Below are positions 63,421-64,000 of a stretch of DNA of 64,000 nt, piece by piece. The position numbers and the translations under genes are program-made. Under the pieces are notes generated by a model. It saw only the letters and a program-made list of their open reading frames with translations, ran no database searches and was not told the DNA's origin. Source of the DNA: Antedon bifida (lineage: Eukaryota; Echinodermata; Crinoidea; Comatulida; Antedonidae); assembly GCA_963402885.1 (NCBI GenBank), contig OY727094.1, positions 3,350,501-3,414,500 on the forward strand, written 5' to 3'. Every line of letters starts with the position of its first letter. The first letter of the stretch is position 1.

Positions 63421-64000
63421 TAATTTGCACGGTATCGTAAATGTCTTCCTCGTTGTTTATGTTTGATAGATAGGCCTAGTTTAGTATACTGTAGGCCTAC
63501 TGTACCTCCTCTATAATAAAGGCTAGAGAGTAGACCTAGGGACTGCTACTACTACTAGACTAAAGGCCCACTACTTCTTCTAAGCCTAGGCCTAGTACTA
63601 CACTAGATGCACCTGGTAGTGGATGAGGGACAGCTAGCTGACCTTGACTACCCATTGAATAACAATAATAAATCCCTTTATTTTATGCCTAGGCGTTTAT
63701 TATTTCCCTTTTTTTGCAAGAACACCAATAACAATAAAATGGAAATATTGTTCATGTTTAACAGACTCAATAGCCAAGCAGATCAGCCGGGCAGGTGTAT
63801 ATATAGGCATACTAATAGTCCTAACAAATAAATGCATTAATAATATTAATAGTTTCTGGTATTAATATTTAATAAAGCCATTCCAAAGCAATTATAATAA
63901 ATTATCAATATTTTTTTCTAGTTTTTTAACAAGAAAATAAATCTTAGTACAGTATACTATATGGTCACTAAATCACATCATTGTATACTCCTTAAATAAT
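63421..64000. other. Spacer rich in TAGGCCTA words
   Basis: TAGGCCTA, TAGGCCTAC and CCTAGGCCTAG recur at 63470-63600, a word also scattered elsewhere in the window. A frame at 63607-63831 has no recognisable protein features. Confidence 0.4.

Overview
The window is AT-rich animal DNA with many spliced genes of short to moderate introns, a tandem cluster of intronless receptor genes, one complete LINE and numerous small foldback/MITE elements. The gene set (a TTC28 orthologue with TPR and CHAT domains, a uronyl 2-O-sulfotransferase-like enzyme, a TRAFD1/FLN29 orthologue, class A and class C GPCR genes, TMEM79/MAPEG-like proteins) fits a non-vertebrate deuterostome. A marine echinoderm is my best inference, because local expansions of single-exon class A receptors are typical of echinoderms; the sequence does not prove it.

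Layout. (1) 135-11594 (+): 3' part of TTC28, eleven exons whose phases join into 2,214 complete codons. (2) 11595-15190: 3'UTR and spacer with a foldback element, a degenerate ATCGCC-rich tract and an 18-bp minisatellite. (3) 15191-16363 (-): single-exon type II membrane sulfotransferase of the UST kind. (4) 17017-40299 (-): a cluster of seven intact intronless class A GPCR genes plus pseudogenes and fragments. Much of it (21990-40553) consists of three tandem units of about 4.0-4.5 kb made by duplication with a breakpoint inside a receptor gene; unit II is split by a 5.6-kb LINE (29243-34826) with open ORF1 and ORF2. (5) 41646-48216 (+): TRAFD1 orthologue, fifteen exons, 743 aa, with several small transposons in its introns. 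(6) 48217-51666: 3'UTR, tRNA-derived SINE and a three-copy tandem repeat. (7) 51667-59914 (+): a thirteen-exon gene of 1,753 aa with a signal peptide, THREE successive Venus-flytrap ligand-binding domains and a class C seven-transmembrane domain. (8) 60519-62662 (-): two tandem intronless TMEM79/MAPEG-like genes. (9) 62663-64000: spacer with a possible tiny first exon.

The genes do not form a pathway. The most unusual items are the triple-flytrap class C receptor, where exons straddle the domain borders and phases close over the whole gene, and the receptor cluster, where one can read the order of events: one breakpoint inside a receptor, triplication, separate inactivation of two of three copies of one receptor, and LINE insertion with two intact empty sites next door for comparison.

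All domain and family calls are from reading translations by eye; no search was run. Exon borders were chosen from splice consensus and checked by whether the summed lengths keep one frame.
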